Shown here one piece after another: positions 18,471-27,576 of a stretch of DNA of 64,000 nucleotides; the stretch's first letter is position 1, and every line of letters begins with the position of its first letter. A program made the translations under genes and the position numbers. The stretch spans positions 99,183 through 163,182 of the forward strand of contig MPCW01000006.1 in NCBI GenBank assembly GCA_001874325.1. The letters run 5' to 3'. The DNA is from Flavobacterium sp. MedPE-SWcel. GTDB taxonomy: Bacteria > Bacteroidota > Bacteroidia > Flavobacteriales > Flavobacteriaceae. The notes beneath the pieces were generated by a model, which saw nothing but the letters and a program-made list of their open reading frames with translations, searched no databases and was not told the DNA's origin.

Positions 18471-19262
18471 ATGGAGTCTAAAATACCTAAAACAGTAATT
18501 TTTATTACTGGTGCTTTTGCGAGCCATCGTACGTGGGATAAATGGATATCATATTATGAAGAACGAGGCTATAACTGCATCGCACCTGCATGGCCTAATA
18601 AAAACGCATCATCACAAATATTAAAAAGTAAACATCCTGATAATAATATAGCTGATACAAAACTTTCTAATGTTTTAAAACATTATACCGAAATTATCTC
18701 TCAACAACCAATGAAACCGATTGTTATAGGTCATTCACTTGGAGGACTAATAGTTCAACTGCTTCTTCAACAAAACCTAGTAATTGCTGGTGTTGCACTA
18801 CACCCTATACCTCCAAAAGGTATATTCTCACTAAATCCTACTTGTCTACTATCTTCACTTAAAAGGATCGGTCTTTTTAGCTCTAGTAATGAGCCTCATT
18901 TAATAAACTTTAAAGAGTGGCAGTCCCTTTTTACTAATGGCACACCATATGAAGAACAAAAATATAGTCATGGAAAAGATGTGGTTCCGCAATCAAAAAG
19001 AGTACTTAAGGATCGTTTTTCTCAAACTGCAAAAATAAACTTTACAACACCTCATGAACCTCTACTAATAGTATCAGGAACAACAGATCGTATTACACTC
19101 CCTTCTATAAACTATAAGAATTATACTAAATATGATAAAAAAAATAGTTCTGTTATTGACTATAAAGAATTTCAAAATAAAAACCACTTTTCATATGGGT
19201 TATCGTCTTGGAAAGAAGAAGCTGACTATATCTTAGATTGGCTAGAAATAATAGATTGTTAA
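18471..19262 (+). CDS. Alpha/beta hydrolase
   Basis: FITGAFASHRTWDKW, VIGHSLGGLIVQ nucleophile elbow, late NHFSYG His. Confidence 0.8.
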   Translation: MESKIPKTVIFITGAFASHRTWDKWISYYEERGYNCIAPAWPNKNASSQILKSKHPDNNIADTKLSNVLKHYTEIISQQPMKPIVIGHSLGGLIVQLLLQQNLVIAGVALHPIPPKGIFSLNPTCLLSSLKRIGLFSSSNEPHLINFKEWQSLFTNGTPYEEQKYSHGKDVVPQSKRVLKDRFSQTAKINFTTPHEPLLIVSGTTDRITLPSINYKNYTKYDKKNSSVIDYKEFQNKNHFSYGLSSWKEEADYILDWLEIIDC

Positions 19263-19275
19263 AAATATTTATATA

Positions 19276-19662
19276 CTATTTTACAATAGGATTACCTGTA
19301 TCTACCCAAGCATCTATACCTCCATCTAGCTCTATTATATTAGTAAACCCTTTCTCTTTCATTATTACAACAGCATCAGCACTTCTACCTCCTAATTTAC
19401 AATACACATATACAGGTTTGTCTTTATCTAGTTTTGCTACACGATTTTTAAAATCTTTATCATATAAATGAATATTTACCGCATCCTGAATATGCCCTGA
19501 GTTATACTCTTTAGAGGTACGAACATCTATAACCTGTCCTTCATTTTTAGTTATATTTTCGCTAAAAACAGTAGGATTTACAAGTTCTACACCTTCTTTT
19601 TTTTGTGATTGACATGATACAAACATAACCAATACTGCAAACAAATATATTATTCTTTTCAT
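19276..19662 (-). CDS. Rhodanese-like domain lipoprotein
   Basis: Lipobox VMFVSC; VIDVRTSKEYNSGHIQDAVNI, VYVYCKLGGRSADA active-site Cys loop. Confidence 0.85.
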   Translation of the reverse strand: MKRIIYLFAVLVMFVSCQSQKKEGVELVNPTVFSENITKNEGQVIDVRTSKEYNSGHIQDAVNIHLYDKDFKNRVAKLDKDKPVYVYCKLGGRSADAVVIMKEKGFTNIIELDGGIDAWVDTGNPIVK

Positions 19663-19729
19663 TCTTTAAAATTAAATTTAGAGTGCTAAGTTATAAAAAA
19701 CATTCAAAAAAATATATAATCTAGATACA

Positions 19730-19741
19730 TGACAATTATCA
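19730..19741 (+). promoter_or_regulatory. Fnr/Crp-type box upstream of hemN (TGACAATTATCA)
   Basis: Near-palindrome, 53 bp upstream of ATG 19794; matches boxes at 27561 and 30016. Confidence 0.65.
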
Positions 19742-19793
19742 TTCTTTTAGGGTAATGCTTCTCTTAATTTTGAATATTGGAAACGATATTCTC

Positions 19794-21158
19794 ATGGAAA
19801 ATTCAATAATACAAAAATACAATGTCCCAGGACCAAGGTATACTAGTTATCCTACTGTACCTTATTGGGAAGAAGATAGTTTTACTACTGAGCAATGGAA
19901 AGAAACCATGCTTAGAGCGTTTAATGATAGTAATACTACCGAAGGCATAAGCCTCTATATACACTTGCCTTTTTGTGAAAGCATGTGTACTTTTTGTGGT
20001 TGTAACAAACGAATAACTAGACGCCATGAGGTTGAAGAGCCCTATATAGCAGCTGTTCTTAAAGAATGGAAGCTTTACTGTGACTTACTCCCAGAAAGAC
20101 CAAGAATAAAAGAGCTACATCTTGGGGGAGGAACTCCTACATTTTTTAGTCCTGAAAATTTAGATTGGCTAATTAATGGTATACTAGAACATGCCGAAAA
20201 AGCTCCTAATTATGAATTTAGCTTTGAAGGACACCCAAATAACACAACAAGGGTACAACTTCAAAAATTATACGATTTAGGTTTTCGTAGAGTTAGTTTT
20301 GGAGTACAAGACTATAATGAGCGTGTTCAAATAGCTATAAATAGAATACAACCATTTCATAATGTTGCAAAAGTTACTTTTTGGGCAAAAGAAATAGGTT
20401 ACACCTCTATAAGCCATGATTTAGTATTTGGTTTACCTTTCCAGACAATGGCTAATATTACTGATACTATAGAGAAAACAAAATCATTAAACCCTGATAG
20501 GATATCGTTTTACAGCTATGCTCACGTTCCTTGGATAAAAGGTAACGGTCAACGTGGATTTGATGAGAGTAATCTTCCTAAAGATGAAGAAAAGCGATTT
20601 TTATATGAAGAAGGTAAAAATCTTTTAGCAAAAAAAGAATTTCATGAAATAGGAATGGATCATTTCGCTCTAGAAACCGATAGTATGCATGAAGCTTTTA
20701 AAACTGGTAGACTTCATCGAAACTTTATGGGTTATAGTGCTTCTAAAACACAATTAATGATAGGTTTAGGGGTATCATCTATTAGTGATAGCTGGTATAG
20801 TTTTGCTCAAAATGAGAAAAACATTGAAGCTTATTATAGAAGAATAGAAAAAAATGAATTACCTATATTTAGAGGGCATTTACTTACCGATGAAGATTTA
20901 ATTATAAGAAAGCATATACTAAATTTAATGTGCTGTTTTGAAACATCATGGGAAAGCGAAGAGCTTTACTTTGATGAAATCCCTGACATACTTATAAACC
21001 TACATGAAATGGAAAATGATGGTTTATTAGAAATTAGAGAAAAAAGTATTATAGTTACAGAAAAAGGAAAAGCTTTTGTGAGAAATATATGCATGGCTTT
21101 TGACTTAAGATTAAAACGAAAGGCGCCAGGTACTAAGCTTTTTTCAATGACAATATAA
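19794..21158 (+). CDS. hemN: Oxygen-independent coproporphyrinogen III oxidase
   Basis: Start reassigned to MENSIIQKYNVPGPRYTSYPTVPYW; radical SAM motif CESMCTFCGCNK; LHLGGGTPTFF. Confidence 0.92.
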   Translation: MENSIIQKYNVPGPRYTSYPTVPYWEEDSFTTEQWKETMLRAFNDSNTTEGISLYIHLPFCESMCTFCGCNKRITRRHEVEEPYIAAVLKEWKLYCDLLPERPRIKELHLGGGTPTFFSPENLDWLINGILEHAEKAPNYEFSFEGHPNNTTRVQLQKLYDLGFRRVSFGVQDYNERVQIAINRIQPFHNVAKVTFWAKEIGYTSISHDLVFGLPFQTMANITDTIEKTKSLNPDRISFYSYAHVPWIKGNGQRGFDESNLPKDEEKRFLYEEGKNLLAKKEFHEIGMDHFALETDSMHEAFKTGRLHRNFMGYSASKTQLMIGLGVSSISDSWYSFAQNEKNIEAYYRRIEKNELPIFRGHLLTDEDLIIRKHILNLMCCFETSWESEELYFDEIPDILINLHEMENDGLLEIREKSIIVTEKGKAFVRNICMAFDLRLKRKAPGTKLFSMTI

Positions 21159-21192
21159 AATAGCTAAATACTAACCTAACTCCAATATAAAT

Positions 21193-21217
21193 AAAAAGCC
21201 TCAATTGAGGCTTTTTT
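21193..21217. terminator. Bidirectional rho-independent terminator
   Basis: AAAAAGCCTCAATTGAGGCTTTTTT. Confidence 0.85.
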
Positions 21218-21929
21218 AATGATCTATAATACCACAGTCTGGATTACTTTGTACAAAGAGACTAACATCTGACGGGGAAAGAAAAGGTATTCCTAAACCA
21301 AGCCCCCTTATAATAAATAACATCCCTATAAACACTGCAGCATAGGGAACTATTTTGTTTAAGCTATTACGTAATGACGTAGACATAAAACCAGACGCAT
21401 ATACTACAGCAGTCATAAGCGGTATAGTACCTAGTCCGTACAAAATCATATACGTAACACCCAATACTTCGTTTTGCATAGATATAGCACCGAATAGTGC
21501 TGCATAAACCATAGCACAAGGTAAAAATCCATTTAATAAGCCTGTAATAAATAAAGCTTTATAACTTCGTTTAGTAAACTGCTTACCTAATCCACTCTTT
21601 ACTTTTGCTATAACACGATATACTGGTTTTGAAAAATTGTAACGTGCAAAAATTCGTTCTGGAACAACAGCAATAACTATCATTATTAATCCTGCTATAA
21701 TAGATAATTGTTGTTGCATACCTGCAAGGTAAAGCCCCTTACCTATTATACCAAAAACCAACCCTAAACTACCATAAGCCGTAAGTCTACCAAAATGATA
21801 AAGCATTATTTGTATTGCTTTCTTAGCTTGGTTATCTCTATCTACAGGTAACATCATGGCTATAGGGCCACACATGCCTATACAATGCAGACTAGAAAGC
21901 AAACCTAATATTAGAGCCGAATAAAGCAT
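21216..21929 (-). CDS. Sulfite exporter TauE/SafE-family protein associated with cbb3 oxidase biogenesis
   Basis: GLLSSLHCIGMCGPIAMMLP, GFLPCAMVYAAL; position next to fixH/ccoG. Confidence 0.8.
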   Translation of the reverse strand: MLYSALILGLLSSLHCIGMCGPIAMMLPVDRDNQAKKAIQIMLYHFGRLTAYGSLGLVFGIIGKGLYLAGMQQQLSIIAGLIMIVIAVVPERIFARYNFSKPVYRVIAKVKSGLGKQFTKRSYKALFITGLLNGFLPCAMVYAALFGAISMQNEVLGVTYMILYGLGTIPLMTAVVYASGFMSTSLRNSLNKIVPYAAVFIGMLFIIRGLGLGIPFLSPSDVSLFVQSNPDCGIIDH

Positions 21930-21956
21930 TTAATACAAAATTAATAGAGATTAAAG

Positions 21957-22014
21957 AATAGATAGTAAGCCTTAAAACAAGGAATAGAGTTAGTAAGTAG
22001 ACTTACTATCTATT
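21957..22014. repeat. 13-bp inverted repeat with internal third copy
   Basis: AATAGATAGTAAG (21957-21969) / CTTACTATCTATT (22002-22014), with TAGTAAG between. Confidence 0.6.
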
Positions 22015-22039
22015 ACAGAAAATAGTCTCTAATTTATAA

Positions 22040-22495
22040 TCAATTAAGTGTCATCATTTTATTATTTAGATATGCTGTATCATTATATTTCCACTCTACA
22101 GCAATGTCCCAACGGCCGCCTGCCAAATCGTTTTTAGGTATGAGCAGATATGGAACTGAAATTGAAATCGGAATTTCAAAATCCAGCCTTTGGTTAGACG
22201 GCCTGTATAAGGACACTTTTCCTTTTATTTTTGAAGCATCAAAATCAGCTGGAAAACTAATTTTAATGTTAATATCATCTTGATCTATTATTACCTTATC
22301 TACTAGGTTAACAGCATTACGTTCTCTATCTAATTTGCCCTGTAACTCAAGTTCCATCTTGTAATAATCTTCTACTACAAGCTCATTATCATATTTAGAG
22401 TTTGATTGTACTTTTATTACAAAAAATAATATGAAGCTCATAAAAAGTAAAATCGCTATAAAAATCCCCGTTCCCCAATTCATTTTAATTTTCAT
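22040..22495 (-). CDS. fixH: FixH family protein
   Basis: N-terminal TM MNWGTGIFIAILLFMSFILFF, YKMELELQGKLDRERNA; position between ccoG and SafE-like. Confidence 0.8.
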   Translation of the reverse strand: MKIKMNWGTGIFIAILLFMSFILFFVIKVQSNSKYDNELVVEDYYKMELELQGKLDRERNAVNLVDKVIIDQDDINIKISFPADFDASKIKGKVSLYRPSNQRLDFEIPISISVPYLLIPKNDLAGGRWDIAVEWKYNDTAYLNNKMMTLN

Positions 22496-22506
22496 AATCT
22501 TTGATT

Positions 22507-23925
22507 TTAATTAAAAGTACGTGGTCCTAAAAAGTTAGTCGTTTCTGTTTCAATAAGTCTATCACCATCATATACCTCTAGTGTTACTTTTGTTTTATCT
22601 CCTTTTAAAAAGGCTGGATTTATTTCTATAAATAAAGTCCCTTTTGCTAACCCTTCTTTAGGCACTGTAAAACTAGGGTTACCTACCATTTTTACAACTC
22701 CATCAGGTTTCACTAATTTAAAATGAACATCAGTAAAATCCTTTGTCGTTTTATTTACAATTTTATAAGTAAATACATTACTTATATTCTCTCCTTTATG
22801 TTGAAATAATTGTCCTGGAAGGCGCAATACTGTAGCCTCAACGTCATTTCTTAAAAAGAGCATACCTGTAAACACTCCAAATAGTATTAATAAGATAGCT
22901 GCATAACCTTTCATTCTTGTAGAAAATACAAACTTCTCTTTTTTGGTTATCTCATCTTCACTAGCATAACGTATAAGTCCTTGAGGTAAACCAACCTTAT
23001 CCATTACTGTATTACACTCATCTATACAAGCAGTACAGTTAGTACACTCTAGTTGCGTTCCATTTCTAATATCAATACCTGTAGGACAAACATGAACACA
23101 TAGTTTACAATCTATACAATCTCCTTTTCCTGAAGCAGCACGGTCTTCATTTTTAACCATTCTTCCGCGTCCTGCTTCTGCTTCTCCCCTCACATGGTCA
23201 TAAGCTACAATAACTGATTTATCATCAAGCAATACCCCTTGTAGTCTACCATATGGGCAAGCTATTATACAAACCTGCTCTCTAAACCATGCGAATATAA
23301 AATAGAATACTCCTGTAAATATTAACAATGCTATTAAATTACCCCAATGTTGCATAGGGCCATCTTCAACCATTGCTATAAGTTTATCACTCCCTACAAG
23401 ATAAGCCAAGAATACATTAGCAATACCAAATGAAATAAAGAAGAATATACTCCACTTTAATGCCTTTTTTCTAATCTTAGTGGCATTCCACTCCATTTTA
23501 TCTAGCTTCACCTGTGCATTTCTATCACCTTCTATCCAATACTCTATACGTCTAAAGACCATTTCTAGAAATATCGTCTGCGGACATATCCATCCGCAAA
23601 AAATACGACCGAAAGCTACTGTAAAGAGCGCCACAAATACTACACCTATTATCATAGAGATCACAAAAAGGTGAAAATCTTGCGGCCAAAAAGGAAACCC
23701 AAAAATATTAAACTTACGCTCCAGAATGTTAAACATTAGGAACTGGTTACCGTTTATCTTAACAAAGGGAGCTGAAACTAAAAAGACTAAAAGAAAATAG
23801 CTTACTAGCTTTCTATACTTATAAAATTTACCTGATGGCTTTTTAGGATAAAGCCATGACCGTTTACCTTCTGCATCAATCGTACCTATTGTATCACGAA
23901 ACCCCTCATCCATCTTTGCAGCCAT
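22507..23925 (-). CDS. ccoG: Cytochrome c oxidase accessory protein CcoG
   Basis: GRIFCGWICPQTIFLEMVFRRIEYWIEG, CIDCKLCVHVCPTGIDIRNGTQLECTNCTACIDECN ferredoxin motifs. Confidence 0.92.
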   Translation of the reverse strand: MAAKMDEGFRDTIGTIDAEGKRSWLYPKKPSGKFYKYRKLVSYFLLVFLVSAPFVKINGNQFLMFNILERKFNIFGFPFWPQDFHLFVISMIIGVVFVALFTVAFGRIFCGWICPQTIFLEMVFRRIEYWIEGDRNAQVKLDKMEWNATKIRKKALKWSIFFFISFGIANVFLAYLVGSDKLIAMVEDGPMQHWGNLIALLIFTGVFYFIFAWFREQVCIIACPYGRLQGVLLDDKSVIVAYDHVRGEAEAGRGRMVKNEDRAASGKGDCIDCKLCVHVCPTGIDIRNGTQLECTNCTACIDECNTVMDKVGLPQGLIRYASEDEITKKEKFVFSTRMKGYAAILLILFGVFTGMLFLRNDVEATVLRLPGQLFQHKGENISNVFTYKIVNKTTKDFTDVHFKLVKPDGVVKMVGNPSFTVPKEGLAKGTLFIEINPAFLKGDKTKVTLEVYDGDRLIETETTNFLGPRTFN

Positions 23926-23937
23926 TGTGTATCTATT

Positions 23938-24915
23938 TTAGTTTTGAGCTACTTGTAACTCTTCTTCAGTTTCGACCGTTTTAATAGGAACTTCTTCTTC
24001 AATAGGTTCTTCAACCTCTTCAGTTTCTTCTGCTCCTTCTTCTTTCCATACTTCACCTTCAGCTGCTTTTGCATCAGCAGGGTTAGTACCTTCTAAAGAA
24101 ATAATATAACTTGCTACTAATTGTATTTCAGATGGCTTTAATACTCCTTTCCAAGCAACCATACCCTTGCCATCTCTACCTCCTTTAGTTACTGTTGTGA
24201 ATATATTTTTAATACCTCCACCTAATACCCAGAATTCATCTGTAAGGTTAGGTCCAATACCCCCACCACCATCAGCTCTATGGCAAGCAGCACAATTAGT
24301 ATCAAATATTGCTTTTCCTTGCGATAAATCTCCAGCTTCAGTTAGTAATGTAACCGTTTCTGCATCTACAAGGTCTTTTGCTGTTTTCTTATATTCTTCT
24401 ACTGCTAACTTAGCTACAGCCATTTCAGTTTCAAACTCCTCATCTTGAGTATAGTCATTATAAATATGGAATCTCACCATATAGAAAACTGCGAATATAA
24501 CCGTACCATAAAATAAGTAGACCCACCATGGCGGCAATACATTATCTAACTCCTTAATACCATCATAATCATGATCTAGCATAATGGTATCTTCTTGCTC
24601 CATAGGAGTAGATTTTGTGAAGACACGCTTCATTTTCTTATACCATGCACTGTCTGTAATACCTAAAGCTTCAGCTTCGGCAAGTTTTTGTTTTTGCTCT
24701 TCACTAAGCATTGCATAAGTTACCTTATCTATAGCATTTATAACTATTTCTATAGCTATTTGCAAAAACAGAAATACAAATAAAAACACCGAAACCATTG
24801 GGTATTTTAAAAATGCAGGTTTATCACCTGAGTCTATAAAATATTCTAAGGCCATAAATACAAGGGCAAACAAAATAGGAACCCTAACATATACTGGGAT
24901 TAATTTTTTCATCAT
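23938..24915 (-). CDS. ccoP: cbb3-type cytochrome c oxidase subunit III (single heme c motif)
   Basis: DGIKELDNVLPPWWVYLFYGTVIFAVFYM (CcoP N-domain), one CAACH motif, acidic C-terminal tail. Confidence 0.9.
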   Translation of the reverse strand: MMKKLIPVYVRVPILFALVFMALEYFIDSGDKPAFLKYPMVSVFLFVFLFLQIAIEIVINAIDKVTYAMLSEEQKQKLAEAEALGITDSAWYKKMKRVFTKSTPMEQEDTIMLDHDYDGIKELDNVLPPWWVYLFYGTVIFAVFYMVRFHIYNDYTQDEEFETEMAVAKLAVEEYKKTAKDLVDAETVTLLTEAGDLSQGKAIFDTNCAACHRADGGGGIGPNLTDEFWVLGGGIKNIFTTVTKGGRDGKGMVAWKGVLKPSEIQLVASYIISLEGTNPADAKAAEGEVWKEEGAEETEEVEEPIEEEVPIKTVETEEELQVAQN

Positions 24916-24923
24916 GTCGCAGC

Positions 24924-25118
24924 TTATTGGTTAAACGGTTGGTTATTTTCTTCATCCGAGAATGGCAAGTTGCTCATTTCGGTTATTTTCTCCTTTTTGT
25001 AGGTGTACACCCAAGTGTACAGCCCTACAAAAAAGAAAAAGAATATAAGTAGTGATATTATCGGATAAATTTCTATTCCAGAAATAGTATCCATATTATG
25101 TTTTATAAACTTTAGCAT
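24924..25118 (-). CDS. CcoQ-like small cbb3 oxidase subunit
   Basis: 64 aa, single TM, between ccoP and ccoNO. Confidence 0.65.
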   Translation of the reverse strand: MLKFIKHNMDTISGIEIYPIISLLIFFFFFVGLYTWVYTYKKEKITEMSNLPFSDEENNQPFNQ

Positions 25119-25124
25119 AGCTCG

Positions 25125-27323
25125 TTATTTAGAATTATCAGCAGTTGTATTTTTAATTTTAATATCTGTACCTAAACGTTGCAGATAAGCTATCAATGCT
25201 GTGATTTCTCTATCTTTCATTGGTACAAACTCTTCTCCTCTAGCAGCAGCAGCTTTACGACTATCCTCATAACTCTTCACAAAATCAGGGTCGTTATGTA
25301 AATTTTCTTCTATTTTAGCAGATTGTGCCTCTATAGATTCGTATGCTTTAGCTATTTCTTCTTCAGTATATGGCACTCCAAGTTGTACCATTACTTCCAT
25401 TTTCTTTTGTATATCAGAGTAATCCATTTTTTCATTATCAAACAACCACTTATACCCTGGCATAATTGATCCTTCAGAAGTACTTTGTGGATCCCACATA
25501 TGGTTAAAGTGCCAGTTATCACTATACTTACCACCTATTCTCATTAAATCAGGCCCTGTTCTTTTAGAACCCCATAAGAATGGATGATCGTAAACATATT
25601 CTCCAGATTTAGAATATTCACCATAACGTTCTACCTCACTTCTAAATGGTCGTATCATTTGAGAGTGACATCCTACACAACCTTCTCTTATATAAAGATC
25701 ACGTCCTTCAAGCTCTAATGGTGTATATGGTTTTACTGTAGATATTGTAGGTATATTAGATTTTACCATAAGCGTAGGTACAATTTGTATAATACCTCCT
25801 ATAAGAATTGCCACAGTTGCTAATATTGTAAGTTGCACTGGTTTTCTTTCTAACCAAGGGTGGAATTTCTCCCCTTTAAGTCTTTTCTTACTTATCTTCT
25901 GTAAAGCTGGTGCTTCTGCAAGCTCATCTTCTATTCCTTGCCCTTGTCTAACAGTCATTATAATATTATAAACTAATACAAGTAACCCTATTACAAATAA
26001 TGTTCCTCCTATAGCTCTCATCCAATACATTGGCATAATAGCGTGTACTGTTTCTAAGAAGTTACCATATACTAATGATCCGTCAGGATTAAATTGTTTC
26101 CACATACTTGCTTGTGCAAATCCTGCAACATACATTGGTAATGCATATAGTATAATACCTAGTGTACCAATCCAGAAATGGAAATTAGCTAGCTTAGTAG
26201 AGAATAATGTAGTTTTAGTCATACGTGGTATTAACCAGTATATCATACCAAAGGTTAAGAAACCATTCCATGCTAATGCTCCTACGTGTACGTGTGCTAC
26301 AATCCAGTCAGTAAAGTGAGCAATAGAGTTTACATTTTTAAGCGATAGCATAGGCCCTTCAAAAGTTGCCATACCATAACCTGTAATCGCTACTACAAAG
26401 AATTTTAAAACAGGATCTGTTCTTACTTTATCCCATGCTCCTCTAAGCGTAAGTAATCCGTTTATCATACCACCCCAAGATGGTGCTAAAAGCATAATTG
26501 AGAATGCTACCCCTAAGTTTTGTGCCCAATCTGGTAATGCAGAATATAACAAGTGGTGAGGTCCTGCCCAGATATAAATAAATATTAGCGACCAGAAGTG
26601 AATAATAGAAAGTTTATATGAGTAAACTGGTCTATTAGCAGCTTTAGGTAAGAAGTAATACATAAGCCCTAAGAAAGGTGTTGTAAGGAAGAATGCTACT
26701 GCATTATGTCCATACCACCATTGTACTAATGCATCTTGAACCCCTGCATATACTGAATAACTCTTCATTCCACTTACAGGAATAGAAAGACTATTAAAAA
26801 TGTGAAGTACTGCAACTGTTACAAATGTAGCAAGGTAGAACCAGATGGCTACATACATATGTCGTTCTCTTCTCTTTAATATAGTACCTATCATGTTTAC
26901 ACCAAAAGCAACCCATATAACAGCAATAGCAATATCTATAGGCCATTCTAACTCGGCATATTCTTTTGATGAAGTATATCCTAACGGAAGTGATATGGCT
27001 GCAGCGACAATAATAAGCTGCCAACCCCAAAAGTTTACATTACTTAAAAAATTACTATACATACGTGCTTTAAGCAAACGTTGTAAAGAGTAATATACTC
27101 CGGCAAAAATAGCATTACCTACAAAGGCAAAAATTACTGCATTAGTATGTAAAGGTCTTAACCTACCATAGCTTAACCACGAGATCCCATCTGTTAAGTT
27201 GGGAAACATATACATTGATGCTATTAATAGACCAACAAGCATTCCTACTACCCCAAACACGATGCAGGCATAGAGGAACTTTTTAACTATTTTATTGTCA
27301 TAATAAAATTGTTGCACTTCCAT
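25125..27323 (-). CDS. ccoNO: Fused cbb3 cytochrome oxidase subunits I and II (CcoN-CcoO)
   Basis: CcoN region (WWYGHNAVAFFLTTPFLGLMYY, HVHVGALAWNGF) followed in the same ORF by CcoO region (REGCVGCHSQMIRPFRSEVERYGEYS). Confidence 0.93.
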   Translation of the reverse strand: MEVQQFYYDNKIVKKFLYACIVFGVVGMLVGLLIASMYMFPNLTDGISWLSYGRLRPLHTNAVIFAFVGNAIFAGVYYSLQRLLKARMYSNFLSNVNFWGWQLIIVAAAISLPLGYTSSKEYAELEWPIDIAIAVIWVAFGVNMIGTILKRRERHMYVAIWFYLATFVTVAVLHIFNSLSIPVSGMKSYSVYAGVQDALVQWWYGHNAVAFFLTTPFLGLMYYFLPKAANRPVYSYKLSIIHFWSLIFIYIWAGPHHLLYSALPDWAQNLGVAFSIMLLAPSWGGMINGLLTLRGAWDKVRTDPVLKFFVVAITGYGMATFEGPMLSLKNVNSIAHFTDWIVAHVHVGALAWNGFLTFGMIYWLIPRMTKTTLFSTKLANFHFWIGTLGIILYALPMYVAGFAQASMWKQFNPDGSLVYGNFLETVHAIMPMYWMRAIGGTLFVIGLLVLVYNIIMTVRQGQGIEDELAEAPALQKISKKRLKGEKFHPWLERKPVQLTILATVAILIGGIIQIVPTLMVKSNIPTISTVKPYTPLELEGRDLYIREGCVGCHSQMIRPFRSEVERYGEYSKSGEYVYDHPFLWGSKRTGPDLMRIGGKYSDNWHFNHMWDPQSTSEGSIMPGYKWLFDNEKMDYSDIQKKMEVMVQLGVPYTEEEIAKAYESIEAQSAKIEENLHNDPDFVKSYEDSRKAAAARGEEFVPMKDREITALIAYLQRLGTDIKIKNTTADNSK

Positions 27324-27325
27324 AA

Positions 27326-27508
27326 TTATCTGTTATTATTTGATTTTGGATTTGTTTTAGATTCTTTCAATTCATCGTCAAAAAGCATTCTGACAGAGGG
27401 TGTATAGTCATCGTCATACTGTCCGCTTTTTACTGCTTTTACAAAAGCAAAGAAAAAGCCGATAGCAACCACTATACTGATGGATATTAATAAATAGATT
27501 ACGCTCAT
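27326..27508 (-). CDS. ccoS: cbb3-type oxidase assembly protein CcoS
   Basis: MSVIYLLISISIVVAIGFFFAFVKAVKSGQYDD. Confidence 0.9.
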   Translation of the reverse strand: MSVIYLLISISIVVAIGFFFAFVKAVKSGQYDDDYTPSVRMLFDDELKESKTNPKSNNNR

Positions 27509-27560
27509 ACCTTCCTAAATTTATGTTAACAAAATTACTCTAGTACTACTTCTTAAAATA

Positions 27561-27572
27561 TGACATTTGTCA
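27561..27572 (-). promoter_or_regulatory. Fnr/Crp-type box upstream of ccoS (TGACATTTGTCA)
   Basis: Palindromic arms TATGACA/TGTCATA, 53 bp from ccoS start. Confidence 0.7.
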
Positions 27573-27576
27573 TACT

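Noticed and set aside
24167-24448. 93-aa plus-strand ORF opposite ccoP
   Set aside because: Antisense to heme-binding region of CcoP; no independent support
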